Of a DNA stretch of 47,691 bases, positions 7,605-15,362 are shown in pieces. The translations under genes were made by a program, and so were the position numbers. Under the pieces are notes generated by a model that saw only the letters and a program-made list of their open reading frames with translations, was not told the origin of the DNA and searched no databases. Where the stretch lies: NCBI GenBank assembly GCA_937899645.1, contig CALCCD010000044.1, forward strand, positions 1 through 47,691. Reading direction: 5' to 3'. The DNA is from an uncultured cyanobacterium (GTDB lineage: Bacteria > Cyanobacteriota > Cyanobacteriia > Cyanobacteriales > Geitlerinemataceae). How positions within the stretch are numbered: the stretch's first letter is position 1; each line of letters opens with the position of its first letter.

Positions 7605-7638
7605 CCCACTAAAACAATACTCGCGTTGCTTTAGTGGG
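7605..7638 (-). promoter_or_regulatory. Inverted repeat upstream of the transketolase-like gene
   Basis: CCCACTAAA (7605-7613) and TTTAGTGGG (7630-7638) are perfect 9-bp arms, with CAA/TTG extending the pairing inward after one mismatch. It lies 60 bp before the ATG at 7545 and 40 bp after the stop of the preceding same-strand gene. No T tract follows on the minus strand, so an operator or leader hairpin fits better than a terminator. Confidence 0.45.
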
Positions 7639-7678
7639 GGGCGCCGTGGGAGTCGTCGCGGGGGTGACGCAATGCAGC

Positions 7679-8947
7679 TCAGCTCTCCGATTTAGCCTCG
7701 AGGTTGGCTTCGAGACTGGCTCCGTTGCCGTCGAACATAATGCCGAGCTTATTGCCGTCCCAGCCCAGCGGGAAGCAGCGCGAGACTTCCAGCAACTGCG
7801 ACTGAGAGTAGCCGCCGTAGGCGAATAGCTCGCGGCGCGGCGGGTCGAAAAAAATGCCCGATCGCACCAGTCGGGTGCGCTCGCTGCCCCACAGGAAAGG
7901 CTGGTCTTCCGGAAAGGGGCGGTATGGGCCGGTCACGCAATTCGAGGTATAGCAGAGAACGGACGACTGGCTCAGGCGGCTCGGTCGCTGACGCGATCGC
8001 CAGTCGGGATGCAGCCGATCGCTCGGGCAGGAAAACAGCAGGTAGTAGCGATCGTTGGCAAAAAACACCTGCGGGCGCTCGACCTTGCCGAAAGCCGATG
8101 CACCCGGTTGCCGCACGCCCTGGAGCATGACGGGCGGCAGTGAGATCCACTCGTCTTCCGGGCGATCGCGCACCGCTACGCCGACACAGGCGCGGTAGCT
8201 CTCGTCGTCGAACTCCGCCGCATCCGCCCCAACAAACAGGTATGTCTTCTGATTGGGTGGATTGAAAAACGACGTGGGGGCAGACTGGCTGCCGGGTCGG
8301 TAGTGCTGCGGGTCGAGCGATAGTGCCGAGTCGCGGACGGTTTCCCACGCTTGCCCGTCTGTCGAAACGGCCAGCGCGATCGAGCGTCGCGTGCCTGTGG
8401 GCGTCTGTTCCCGCCGCGCGTAGTGCATGTAGAACTTGCCGTTGGTAATGCGGGTCGTACCGCTGCCGAAAGTGACATTGCTGGGTGCATTGAGGATCTG
8501 GCCGTCGTAGTGCCAGGTTTCGAGATCTTCCGAGCGGGCGGCATGGATCGATCGCGACGGCTCACCCCAGCGACCGGCAAGGTAATAGAGACGGTAGAAG
8601 CGGTTATCCCAGAGCAGCCAGGGATCGCGCAGCCCGTGATGTCCGTAAATTAAGTCGCGGTTGAAGTGTAGCGACAGCGCGACGCCGGGGGCGCGCAGCT
8701 CTGCGGCCCGCTCGAAGCTCGCCCTGGCCGCTTCGAGGTCGCCCAGCTTCCACCACTGCTGCCCGAGGCGAAACTGGGCTTCGGCGTAGTTCGGTCGCAG
8801 CGCCACGGCCTGCTGGTAGCTGCGTAGTGCCGCCCGCGATCGTCCGCCCGCTTCCAGTGCCTTACCCAAATCGAGGTAGCCCAGCGCCAAATTAGGACTC
8901 GCACGCACGCGATCGCAGAGTTCTTGGAGTTCGGAGGGGTCGGGCAT
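7679..8947 (-). CDS. TPR domain fused to a five-bladed beta-propeller resembling GH43/GH32/GH68 glycosidases
   Basis: A 422-residue protein. Residues about 5-88 are two to three tetratricopeptide repeats (LGYLDLGKALEAGGRSRAAL; AQFRLGQQWWKLGDLEAA). Residues about 100-410 look like a five-bladed propeller: GLRDPWLLWDNRFYRLYY at 105-122 resembles blade 1 of GH43/GH32 enzymes, and KFYMHYARRE and ALAVSTDGQAWE are typical propeller strands. KVERPQVFFANDRYYLLFS (Glu290) plus TGPYRPF strongly recall the general-acid block of GH68 levansucrases. A canonical RDP motif in the middle blades is not obvious, so activity is unproven. No signal peptide, so the propeller would act in the cytoplasm. It lies in the same direction as the transketolase-like gene, 133 bp upstream of it. 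Confidence 0.6.
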   Translation of the reverse strand: MPDPSELQELCDRVRASPNLALGYLDLGKALEAGGRSRAALRSYQQAVALRPNYAEAQFRLGQQWWKLGDLEAARASFERAAELRAPGVALSLHFNRDLIYGHHGLRDPWLLWDNRFYRLYYLAGRWGEPSRSIHAARSEDLETWHYDGQILNAPSNVTFGSGTTRITNGKFYMHYARREQTPTGTRRSIALAVSTDGQAWETVRDSALSLDPQHYRPGSQSAPTSFFNPPNQKTYLFVGADAAEFDDESYRACVGVAVRDRPEDEWISLPPVMLQGVRQPGASAFGKVERPQVFFANDRYYLLFSCPSDRLHPDWRSRQRPSRLSQSSVLCYTSNCVTGPYRPFPEDQPFLWGSERTRLVRSGIFFDPPRRELFAYGGYSQSQLLEVSRCFPLGWDGNKLGIMFDGNGASLEANLEAKSES

Positions 8948-9153
8948 GGCGATACGGATCGGTGCGCACGGCGGTGCGCCCAGGGTATTTCGTGGTTTTC
9001 AGCGTCTAGCCGATAGTTTCAGCCGATCGAGTTGCAAGCCTTGTCGCTGCTAGGATGGACGGGCCTTAAACATCTTGCCAGGAGTTCGGGTGGTTTCGCG
9101 CCTCGGTTACGTGCGTTTTCACCTCGACCCGCTGCCACAGCCACGCATCCCCG

Positions 9154-9411
9154 ATGGCGATCGACTTTTTTCTGATTTACCGCCTGCTGCTGACGGGTCT
9201 ATCGCTCTACAACGTCGTGCGCGTCGCCCGCAGCCTGGCGCAATACAAAACCATGTACGATCGCGTGCCTGGCTGGCTCCGGCGTTTTATCGTCGATCGC
9301 AGCCGCGAACTGTTCGGACGCGCGGCCTACCTACACCGCCGCGACGTGGCGATTAACCTGGCGCTGCTGGCCGTTCTAGTTACCCTGACGATCGCGAGCT
9401 GGCTGGTGTAG
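9154..9411 (+). CDS. Small two-helix membrane protein, function unknown
   Basis: An 85-residue protein with a hydrophobic N-terminus (MAIDFFLIYRLLLTGLSLY) and a C-terminal helix (DVAINLALLAVLVTLTIASWLV) separated by a basic middle region (about residues 25-62, rich in Arg). Topology would put the basic loop in the cytoplasm. I do not recognise the family. Codon use matches its neighbours and the gene fills a gap between divergent and downstream genes, which supports it being real. Its start could be the upstream in-frame region, but the ATG at 9154 precedes the first membrane segment directly. Confidence 0.55.
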   Translation: MAIDFFLIYRLLLTGLSLYNVVRVARSLAQYKTMYDRVPGWLRRFIVDRSRELFGRAAYLHRRDVAINLALLAVLVTLTIASWLV

Positions 9412-9597
9412 CCCCGCGATTCGGGCTGCATGGCCCAAATAAGCCTAGACCGGCAATGCTACGCAATTTGGATGGGGTAAAATTGGCCTACAATTTTTGA
9501 CGTTCTGTCAAGCGAGCGACTGCTTGTCTGCCGGTCGGCAATCGAGTCTCGCGCCCAGTTTCCTCGCCGTTGTGTCGTTTCTTTTTCATAGCGCACC

Positions 9598-10671
9598 ATG
9601 CCCCAAGATCCGTCGCGTTCCGCCACAACGGCCCACTCACCTGCGAGCCGATCGAGCCTCCCAACCAGCCCCGAGAAAAAAATGAAGGGCAAGCCGAGCG
9701 CGAAGAAAAAGAGTCGTTTCGATGCCCTCGACACCCTAGAGATAACCTCGATCGTCGGGGCGGGCGCAGGCATCGTCGTCGCAGCGATTACGCAGCAGTT
9801 CGTCCACTTTGCCCTGCCGCTGACCGTCGCGATGGGCCTGGGAACTGTCAACCGCCAGCGCTTCCAGCAGCGCATGCAAACCCAGTACGTATCTGCCGTC
9901 GGCCAGCTCCAGCAAAGTCTCAAGCTGCTGCCCGACCCGGTCAATCTCGATCCGATGCTGCAACAGGTGGTGAGCCTGGAGCGATCGCAGCGCGACACCG
10001 TCCAGCAGGTTGAAATCCTGCGTCAGGAGCTGCGCCAAACTTCTCGTCCCGAGCAAGTTGCCGCACTGCGCGATGCCGTCGTTACCCTGCAAAGCGATCT
10101 GCGACAAATGCAAGAGTTCACCGGACGCCAGCGCGAACGCGAACGTCACTTGATCGCCCAAATTTCCGAGCTACGTGAGTGGTTCCAGCAGCTTCCGCGC
10201 CACCAGCAGGGCAGCGAGTCCCAGCGCGTCGAAAATGCGATCGCCGTTCTCCAGCGCGAACTGGGCGTCGTTAAAGCTCGCCTTGCACCCCTCGACGACA
10301 CCCGCCTCGAAAACGTCCAGGACAACATCCGCCGCCTCGAAGACCACATTCGCCAGGTTTCCGGCGGCGTCGGCCCGCTCCAGCGTCAGCAGCGCGATAT
10401 CGTCCGCCGCCTGTTTCCCCGCCTAATCGCCACGATTAAGGAGATTCGTCAGCCGGAGCAGCAGCCCGCCCGCAAGGCTGAAATCGATCGCCCGCCCGTA
10501 CCGGAGGTCAACAACGTCCTGCGCGGTTCGAGCCCGCTCGATCGCGCCGCGCCGAGCCCCGATCGCCAGCGTTTGGCCGCATGGCAGGCGCAAGTACAGG
10601 CAAATATGCTGCGCCAACGCCAGCAGCAGCGCAACCAACAGCAGCAGCGCCAGGGCGACACCAGCGTTTAG
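9598..10671 (+). CDS. Membrane-anchored coiled-coil protein, function unknown
   Basis: A 357-residue protein. Residues 1-45 are polar and basic (PTSPEKKMKGKPSAKKKSRF). Residues about 50-85 hold one or two hydrophobic stretches (ITSIVGAGAGIVVAAIT; FALPLTVAMGLGTV). From residue 90 to about 280 the sequence is a long Gln/Arg/Glu-rich coiled coil with heptads of Leu and Val (LQQSLKLL, VVTLQSDLRQMQEF, VIAVLQRELGVVKARL type). The last 40 residues are Gln/Arg-rich low complexity (QRQQQRNQQQQRQ). This architecture suggests a membrane-tethered scaffold; I do not recognise a named family. TACAAT at 9488-9493 could be its -10 element. The ATG at 9598 has no clear ribosome-binding site, so the start is uncertain; the internal ATG at about 9682 is an alternative. 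Confidence 0.65.
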   Translation: MPQDPSRSATTAHSPASRSSLPTSPEKKMKGKPSAKKKSRFDALDTLEITSIVGAGAGIVVAAITQQFVHFALPLTVAMGLGTVNRQRFQQRMQTQYVSAVGQLQQSLKLLPDPVNLDPMLQQVVSLERSQRDTVQQVEILRQELRQTSRPEQVAALRDAVVTLQSDLRQMQEFTGRQRERERHLIAQISELREWFQQLPRHQQGSESQRVENAIAVLQRELGVVKARLAPLDDTRLENVQDNIRRLEDHIRQVSGGVGPLQRQQRDIVRRLFPRLIATIKEIRQPEQQPARKAEIDRPPVPEVNNVLRGSSPLDRAAPSPDRQRLAAWQAQVQANMLRQRQQQRNQQQQRQGDTSV

Positions 10672-10781
10672 AGCGCGCTTGAAAGATTCGGATTTGCCAT
10701 CAGCCCGATCGTGAGACAGGCTCGTGTCCCAGCCCGGTATGTCTCCTCCTCAAGTCGAGTGCCTGTCGCTTTGATGCCGTG

Positions 10782-11243
10782 CTAGTTATTCGATTTGCGG
10801 CGAGCCTCGGCTCCCATACGTCCGCGCGCGATCGGTAACCCCGCACGAGGGACTGACGTCTTGGCCCGCTCGGCTTCAAGCTGCTGGAGTTCGGTGTAGT
10901 CCACCCAGTGGATGCAGTCCACTGGGCAGGTGTCGATTGCCTCTTGAATGATGTCCTCCGAATCGCCGTTTTGATCGGCAACGCGAGCACGACCGAGGTC
11001 GGACTCGATGTAAAACGTGTTGCGCGCAGTCAGAGCGCAGTGCATGCAGCCGATGCAGGTCACTTCATCGACAAAGACGCCCTTCTGCCTAAAAGTGCCA
11101 CCCAGCTCCGGCTCGAAACCGCTGCGATCGGGCGAAGCATCGTGCAACTCTGCGCTCAGCTCCGGCTCGAAACCGCTGCGGCCGTCCGATAGATCGGGCG
11201 CAAACTCCGAAGCGACATCTGGCAAGCGATCGCTCTGAGTCAT
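10782..11243 (-). CDS. Single-cluster 4Fe-4S ferredoxin with repeated N-terminal extension
   Basis: A 153-residue protein; ATG 11243 is chosen over the upstream in-frame start because GAGGAG sits at good distance from it and upstream sequence is not ferredoxin-like. The iron-sulfur domain (residues about 55-115) has CIGCMHC (Cys63, 66, 69) and the distal CPVDC (Cys106, 110), the pattern of a monocluster bacterial-type ferredoxin. The first 50 residues are unusual: the octapeptide RSGFEPEL occurs at 22-29 and 40-47, encoded by a 24-bp direct repeat. The C-terminal 35 residues are basic. It is the last gene of a minus-strand set with Ycf35 (11694-12080) and DUF2997 (12222-12437), a grouping that suggests the three proteins work together. 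A role as electron donor to that machinery is inference. Confidence 0.88.
   Translation of the reverse strand: MTQSDRLPDVASEFAPDLSDGRSGFEPELSAELHDASPDRSGFEPELGGTFRQKGVFVDEVTCIGCMHCALTARNTFYIESDLGRARVADQNGDSEDIIQEAIDTCPVDCIHWVDYTELQQLEAERAKTSVPRAGLPIARGRMGAEARRKSNN
11103..11180 (-). repeat. 24-bp direct repeat inside the ferredoxin gene
   Basis: Identical 24-bp copies at 11103-11126 and 11157-11180 (54 bp apart, in frame), encoding RSGFEPEL plus a flanking residue. Perfect nucleotide identity suggests recent duplication or gene conversion rather than convergent protein selection. Confidence 0.9.
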
Positions 11244-11572
11244 CGTCAAGCTCCTCGTTCTGATATGGCTGTTCTGTCTTGGTATGGCAGTCTGGGAAAG
11301 ACGACAGCAATACGCCACCGCCAGTAGGAACCTGTCGCCTGCGGGTCGCGGCGCGAGCCCGCGAATCTGCAAATGACCGGCTCGGTTTACAAACGAGAAC
11401 CCGAACCTCTCTCTCAAACGGAACTTTCGTCCCGACACGAACTCAAATAATTTGTGCCCGTAAACCAGCCGCGCTCGATACACGGGAAACTCCGGCCTTT
11501 CGTGGCTTCCGTTGGGCGAGCGCTCGACGGCTGACCCAAATATGGGCCTGATGCCAGTGAATGGCTCGCCTT

Positions 11573-11602
11573 AAAAGAAAAGACGCGCGATCGCGCGTCT
11601 TT
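11573..11602 (-). terminator. Rho-independent terminator downstream of Ycf35 copy 1
   Basis: A perfect palindrome (AGACGCGCGATCGCGCGTCT, 11581-11600, extended by AA/TT) followed on the minus strand by TTTTCTTTT. It lies about 90 bp after the Ycf35 stop. It separates Ycf35/DUF2997 from the ferredoxin, which therefore probably also has its own promoter in 11244-11570. I see no gene in 11244-11693. Confidence 0.75.
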
Positions 11603-11693
11603 CGTCCACGTGGCTTGGGGCGATCGACGATCGACTCGCAGCTCGCGCGTAACGGCGGCCCCAGAAAAACAGCGCTACTTAAAATCGCACCAA

Positions 11694-12080
11694 TTACGCG
11701 CCCCAGCGTTGAAGCACCAGGCGAATCGAACCGTCGGCATTTTTGTCCTTTTCGGACACCTGGAAACCCTGCTTCTCGGTTTCCTGCATCACCGTGCTGA
11801 AGGCGTACTGCTGGGTCACTTTGTTGATAAAACGCTCGACCGAGCCGTTTTGCGCCCAATACTGCAGATCTGCAACCAGCTCGTAAGCCGCGCCGTTCCA
11901 AGCAAAACCGATGTCGTAGCCATTGCTCTGTTCGATAACTACGTCTGCGCTCAGAGTCTGGCCGCGATAGCCGCGAACTCGAGCGGGACCTGCTTTCCAA
12001 TCAATATCGAGCGTCGTTAGCGCGCTTTTAAGCGTTGCAAGGTTGCGAATTTTGGTTTTGATATGGCTGAAGTGCGACAT
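11694..12080 (-). CDS. ycf35: Ycf35 / DUF1257 protein, copy 1
   Basis: A 128-residue protein starting MSHFSHIKTKIRNLATLKSAL, the conserved Ycf35 opening. RGYRGQ, a DIGFAWN block and LVADLQYW follow, and the middle WAQNGSVERFINKVTQQYA is also typical. Ycf35 is encoded in many algal plastid genomes and in cyanobacteria; its biochemical role is not established. This copy is more divergent from the plastid consensus than copy 2 (38278-38631) and carries an Asp/Lys-rich C-terminal insert (SEKDKNADGS). It lies between DUF2997 (142 bp upstream) and the ferredoxin gene (451 bp downstream). The shared MSHF start fixes the N-terminus. Confidence 0.9.
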   Translation of the reverse strand: MSHFSHIKTKIRNLATLKSALTTLDIDWKAGPARVRGYRGQTLSADVVIEQSNGYDIGFAWNGAAYELVADLQYWAQNGSVERFINKVTQQYAFSTVMQETEKQGFQVSEKDKNADGSIRLVLQRWGA

Positions 12081-12221
12081 TTGCGTAACTCTTCTTTACT
12101 TATTGAAGGGTTGAGAAACAAAAAACGAAACTCGAAAACTTTTTCTGATGCCAGACTACATCGAGCACGGGCGCTAACTTCGCCGCCCAACCTCAATTTC
12201 CCGACATGCTGCGAATCGAGC

Positions 12222-12437
12222 CTAAGACCAATCGCTTTGGAGCGAGCTGTTGTGGGCGGACTGGCTCGTTTTCGCTTGGGAAGCGGCAAAAAACTCTGAA
12301 GTCTTGTCGCTAGAGAGGACGACGCCCAACTCCGCTTCAAGCGCGGCGGTTAAGTCGGCACAGGATGCACCCTCGATTCCGGTAACTTTCTCGATAACGC
12401 GACCATCCGGATAGATGACAAACTCTAGCGTTTCCAT
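12222..12437 (-). CDS. DUF2997 small protein
   Basis: A 71-residue protein starting METLEFVIYPDGRVIEKVTGIEG, with SCADLTAALEAELG following. This is the DUF2997 pattern, a small family I know mainly as a neighbour of DUF1257/Ycf35 genes. The ATG at 12437 matches the usual MExxEF start; a GTG at 12458 is in frame but adds non-conserved residues. No membrane segment and one conserved Cys in GASCADLT. The last 15 residues are Ser/Gln-rich. Function unknown. The upstream region 12438-12825, shared with the divergent bioU gene, presumably holds promoters for both; I see no further feature in it. Confidence 0.82.
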   Translation of the reverse strand: METLEFVIYPDGRVIEKVTGIEGASCADLTAALEAELGVVLSSDKTSEFFAASQAKTSQSAHNSSLQSDWS

Positions 12438-12825
12438 AAATTCTAACGACTCGGGCACTGTGTCGATATGGACTCAGGAGCGATATGAGTACGGACAAGT
12501 GACCTAAGGCATCAGACTTGCCGCCTGACTTACCCTTAATGTTTCGTACCGAAACTCGATCGAGGTCGCTCCAATAGGTATTAAGTTTGTCGCAAGTTTT
12601 TCGCAGCGTCAAGGCTGTGGTCGCATCGACCGAACGCCGCCAGGATGTGGGTCGGGCATTAGTCGAAGGGGCGATCGCGCGCCGCATGAAGAACTATCTA
12701 GCCGCCCCCGGAAAAAACGAGCGTCGCGAGATAATGTAGCGGCTCGGCGGCACTACGGGCGCTTCAACCGCCAGTATCCAAACCCGGGCCGTCTGGAGAC
12801 CTGTCCGTTTCGTACCCTCGAATCT

Positions 12826-13839
12826 ATGAGCAGCAATCGTTCCACCTCTTTTGACTCCCCCGTTCCCGTTGGCGTCCTCGGCTTTGGCGGGCTCGGCCAA
12901 GCTGCCGCCCGCGTTCTGGCTCCGAAGCGCGAACTGCGTCTCGTGGCGGCAGCGGACGGCAAAGGTTACGCTCGCCGCGTTGCAGGGCTCGATGCCGATA
13001 CCTGCATTAATGTCTACGCCCAGAGCGGGACGGTCGGCGCGATCGAAGCCGGTGGCGTCCTCAGCACTCAGAGCATTCAAGAGCTAATTGAGGCAGCGCC
13101 GGAGGTTCGCGGCTATTTCCTGGCGTTGCCGAACCTGCCAAATACGTTTATGGCCTCGGTGGCGCGGCAGTTTGTCGCTTCGGGCTGGAAAGGTGTCCTC
13201 GTCGACGCGATGAAACGCACCAGCGCTGTCGAGCAGCTCCTGGAGCTACGCAGCGAGCTGGCCGAGGCGGGCATCACCTATCTCACGGGCTGCGGCGCGA
13301 CCCCCGGGCTGTTGACCGCTGCTGCTGCCCTTGCCGCTCAGAGCTACGCGGAAATCCAGGCCGTGGAAATCACTTTCGGGGTCGGTATCGCCAATTGGGA
13401 AGCCTACCGCGCCACGATTCGCGAAGATATCGCCCATATGCCCGGTTACGATGTCGATCGCGCCCGCAACCTCTCCGACGAGGAGGTCGCCGCGCTGCTC
13501 GACACCACTGACGGTCTGATCTCTCTGGAAAATATGGAGCACGCCGACGACATCATGCTGGAGCTGGCGGGCATCGTCGATCGCGATCGCGTCACCGTCG
13601 GCGGCGTCGTCGATACGCGCAATGCCCGAAAACCCCTGAGCACCAACGTGCGCGTCACGGGCCGCACCTTCGAGGGCAAAACTTCCACTCACACCTTTAC
13701 CCTGGGCGACGAAACCAGCATGGCGGCCAACGTTTGCGGCCCTGCCTTCGGATACCTCAAAGCCGGTTTAGAGTTGCACGCTCGCGGCATCTACGGCCTA
13801 TTTACGGCGGCAGAAATTATGCCGAAGTTTGTTCGCTAG
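12826..13839 (+). CDS. bioU: BioU, (S)-8-amino-7-oxononanoate synthase (single-turnover biotin enzyme)
   Basis: A 337-residue protein. The N-terminal Rossmann loop is [17 protein letters not shown] at about residues 15-31. The fold resembles homoserine/saccharopine dehydrogenases, but the sequence fits cyanobacterial BioU (Synechocystis Slr0355). BioU replaces BioA: the side-chain amino group of its own conserved lysine (Lys124 in Synechocystis) is donated to the biotin precursor, so each protein turns over once. The lysine in DAMKRT is residue 130 here; with an N-terminus about six residues longer, it is the likely equivalent. [20 protein letters not shown] is a second conserved block. Misannotation as a generic dehydrogenase is common. 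The gene is divergent from DUF2997 and not clustered with other bio genes, as is usual in cyanobacteria. Confidence 0.78.
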   Translation: MSSNRSTSFDSPVPVGVLGFGGLGQAAARVLAPKRELRLVAAADGKGYARRVAGLDADTCINVYAQSGTVGAIEAGGVLSTQSIQELIEAAPEVRGYFLALPNLPNTFMASVARQFVASGWKGVLVDAMKRTSAVEQLLELRSELAEAGITYLTGCGATPGLLTAAAALAAQSYAEIQAVEITFGVGIANWEAYRATIREDIAHMPGYDVDRARNLSDEEVAALLDTTDGLISLENMEHADDIMLELAGIVDRDRVTVGGVVDTRNARKPLSTNVRVTGRTFEGKTSTHTFTLGDETSMAANVCGPAFGYLKAGLELHARGIYGLFTAAEIMPKFVR

Positions 13840-14028
13840 GAGCGTTCGCTAGGGGCGATCGCCACCGAGCGCGCGCGATCGCGGCCTTTGTTTCGGCCTT
13901 TCAGCGGGCGATCCCGCCGACGTCATACTGAGACCAGTGCTAGGATCGAACCCACAGCAACCCGCGATTGCAACCCGATCGCCACCGCGCTTCCCCACCT
14001 CTCCGACATTGTTTCCCCAACGCTCAGC

Positions 14029-14397
14029 ATGGCTATGAATCCCGAGAACCTGGTGCAATCGCTGCAAACGGGTCTGCGCGTTACAGTTGGCGCAGCCACT
14101 TCCCTCGTCGAAGGCATCCAAGATCCCGTTAAGCGCGAAGAAGCGATGGCGACTTTCCAGCTCGACTGGGACAGCATGACCGAAAAACTCGCGGAGAAGG
14201 GCGAGGTCGCCGAGCGCGAAGCTCGTGAATTCGTCGAGCAGAACCTTTCCGCACCTACCGCCGCGCCCGATACGCCTGCTAGCTCTCCCTCGCGTCCGCA
14301 GCCTTCTAGCCAGGCGTCGGCTGACCTGCGCGAGCTAACAGACGAGCTGACCGCCTTGCGCGAAGAGCTAGAGCAGCTACGCTCGCAAAAGCAATAA
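14029..14397 (+). CDS. Phasin-like helical protein, function unknown
   Basis: A 122-residue protein. Residues 1-75 are amphipathic helix (NLVQSLQTGLRVTVGAATSL; REEAMATFQLDWDSMTEKLA). A Pro/Ser/Ala-rich linker (about 76-98) and a C-terminal leucine heptad coiled coil (LRELTDELTALREELEQL) follow. The layout resembles phasins and PhaF-like granule-associated proteins, but no signature fixes the family. ATG 14029 is chosen because it starts the helical region; ATG 14035 (MNPEN) is equally possible. A strong terminator follows at 14431-14476. Confidence 0.6.
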   Translation: MAMNPENLVQSLQTGLRVTVGAATSLVEGIQDPVKREEAMATFQLDWDSMTEKLAEKGEVAEREAREFVEQNLSAPTAAPDTPASSPSRPQPSSQASADLRELTDELTALREELEQLRSQKQ

Positions 14398-14430
14398 CGC
14401 ATCCCCAGCGATCGCTAGCTTTTAGACTAA

Positions 14431-14476
14431 GAAAGCGCCCGAAGCTCTGCAAAAGTTGCGAGCTTCGGGCGCTTTC
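14431..14476 (+). terminator. Strong rho-independent-like hairpin after the phasin-like gene
   Basis: Perfect 17-bp arms (14431-14447 and 14460-14476) around a 12-nt loop, ending in CTTTC. It lies 33 bp after the stop codon. The stem reads similarly on both strands, but the minus-strand DUF4327 gene ends 180 bp away. Confidence 0.75.
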
Positions 14477-14654
14477 TCGTCAGAACGAACCGGGAGTGAG
14501 CCATCGTCGGGCTGTGACTAAAGCACTTTTTCCTTTGCCGGTGCAGAAAAAATGACGGTCTTTATCTCACACTCGTACACCGAAACGATCGGAACGCAGA
14601 TGAAGTAAAGCTTTCAGAAAACGGCGATCGGTTCTTAATTTCCGTACTGTAAGA

Positions 14655-14885
14655 TCAGTCACAGCGCCAGAAATCCGATCCCAGCAGGTCGACGATGCGA
14701 TCGCGCAGCAAATGACCGTACTCTTCGAGTTCGCACTCGACCGAATTCCACTCGCGAGCAGGAATATGCTGGCAAAGCGTATAGATCGGCTGATTGCGTC
14801 CGATCTTTCCCGCCGTGACGAGTTCGCAGGCTTCACGGCGAATCGATTCGATGGTGTATCGCGGGACAGTAGTCGTAAAGGTCAC
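14655..14885 (-). CDS. DUF4327 family small protein
   Basis: A 76-residue protein: MTFTTTVPRYTIESIRREAC, then QPIYTLCQHIPAREW, then ELEEYGHLLRDRIVDLLG. This is the DUF4327 pattern, a short cytoplasmic family found essentially in cyanobacteria. The IYTLCQxIPAREW block and the LLRDRIxDLL block are the conserved parts. There are three cysteines, no membrane segment and no known activity. It is monocistronic, with the phasin-like gene's terminator 180 bp beyond its stop. The start ATG at 14885 matches the family's usual length. Confidence 0.85.
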   Translation of the reverse strand: MTFTTTVPRYTIESIRREACELVTAGKIGRNQPIYTLCQHIPAREWNSVECELEEYGHLLRDRIVDLLGSDFWRCD

Positions 14886-15278
14886 AGACGTAGCTCCTAA
14901 TTAATCGCGGACGTTAGTAGATGTGCGAAGCAGCAATGACGCTAGGTCTTGCAGGTGGGCGCTCGATATCTCGGGCTCTTTGATTTGAAGCGCGCATTGA
15001 ATAAAAACCGACTCGCGTGCAGTAGGTCGCAGCGCAAGTGCAAGAAGCTAGCTCGTTTAAACTCTGGCTGTTCTCGAAATTCGTGGTGACCGAGCCAGCA
15101 GAAAGACTCGGTCAAAATTTGCAGCTATCGTGATTAGCCGAGTGCGATGGGTAACGCAAGTATCGCGGAACGAAGAAGTGAGTCCGTGCCGGATACCTCT
15201 AACCCTCTCGGCTATTTAGAACATTCCAACCAAGAACAAGTCTTACGATCGTTCAGTGCTCCTTTCTTGGGAATAGTA

Positions 15279-15292
15279 GTATCACATGATAC
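15279..15292. repeat. Palindrome GTATC-N4-GATAC
   Basis: GTATCACATGATAC: 5-bp arms GTATC and GATAC (6 bp if A/T is included). The same arms recur twice upstream of the second clpC (35737-35748 and 35778-35790), suggesting a shared protein-binding site. It may equally be chance. Confidence 0.4.
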
Positions 15293-15304
15293 AGGGATTG
15301 CACG

Positions 15305-15362
15305 GTATTTTTACATTTGTTTTGGATTGCCGAAACCTCTGGCTTGGCTACTGTAAAAATAC
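15305..15362. repeat. 10-bp inverted repeat GTATTTTTAC / GTAAAAATAC
   Basis: Perfect 10-bp arms at 15305-15314 and 15353-15362 enclose 38 bp containing a smaller GCC...GGC hairpin. It lies 110 bp past the stop of the minus-strand gene at 15472. It could be a terminator-like structure, a degenerate small mobile element or an operator. Confidence 0.45.

Noticed and set aside
11581-11600. Palindrome containing GCGATCGC read as a HIP1 site with a special role
   Set aside because: GCGATCGC is scattered over the whole window as expected for cyanobacteria. Here the surrounding stem and T tract make a terminator the simpler reading.
15147-15356. 69-residue plus-strand ORF in the gene-free patch
   Set aside because: No ribosome-binding site, no family features, and its end overlaps the 15305-15362 inverted repeat.
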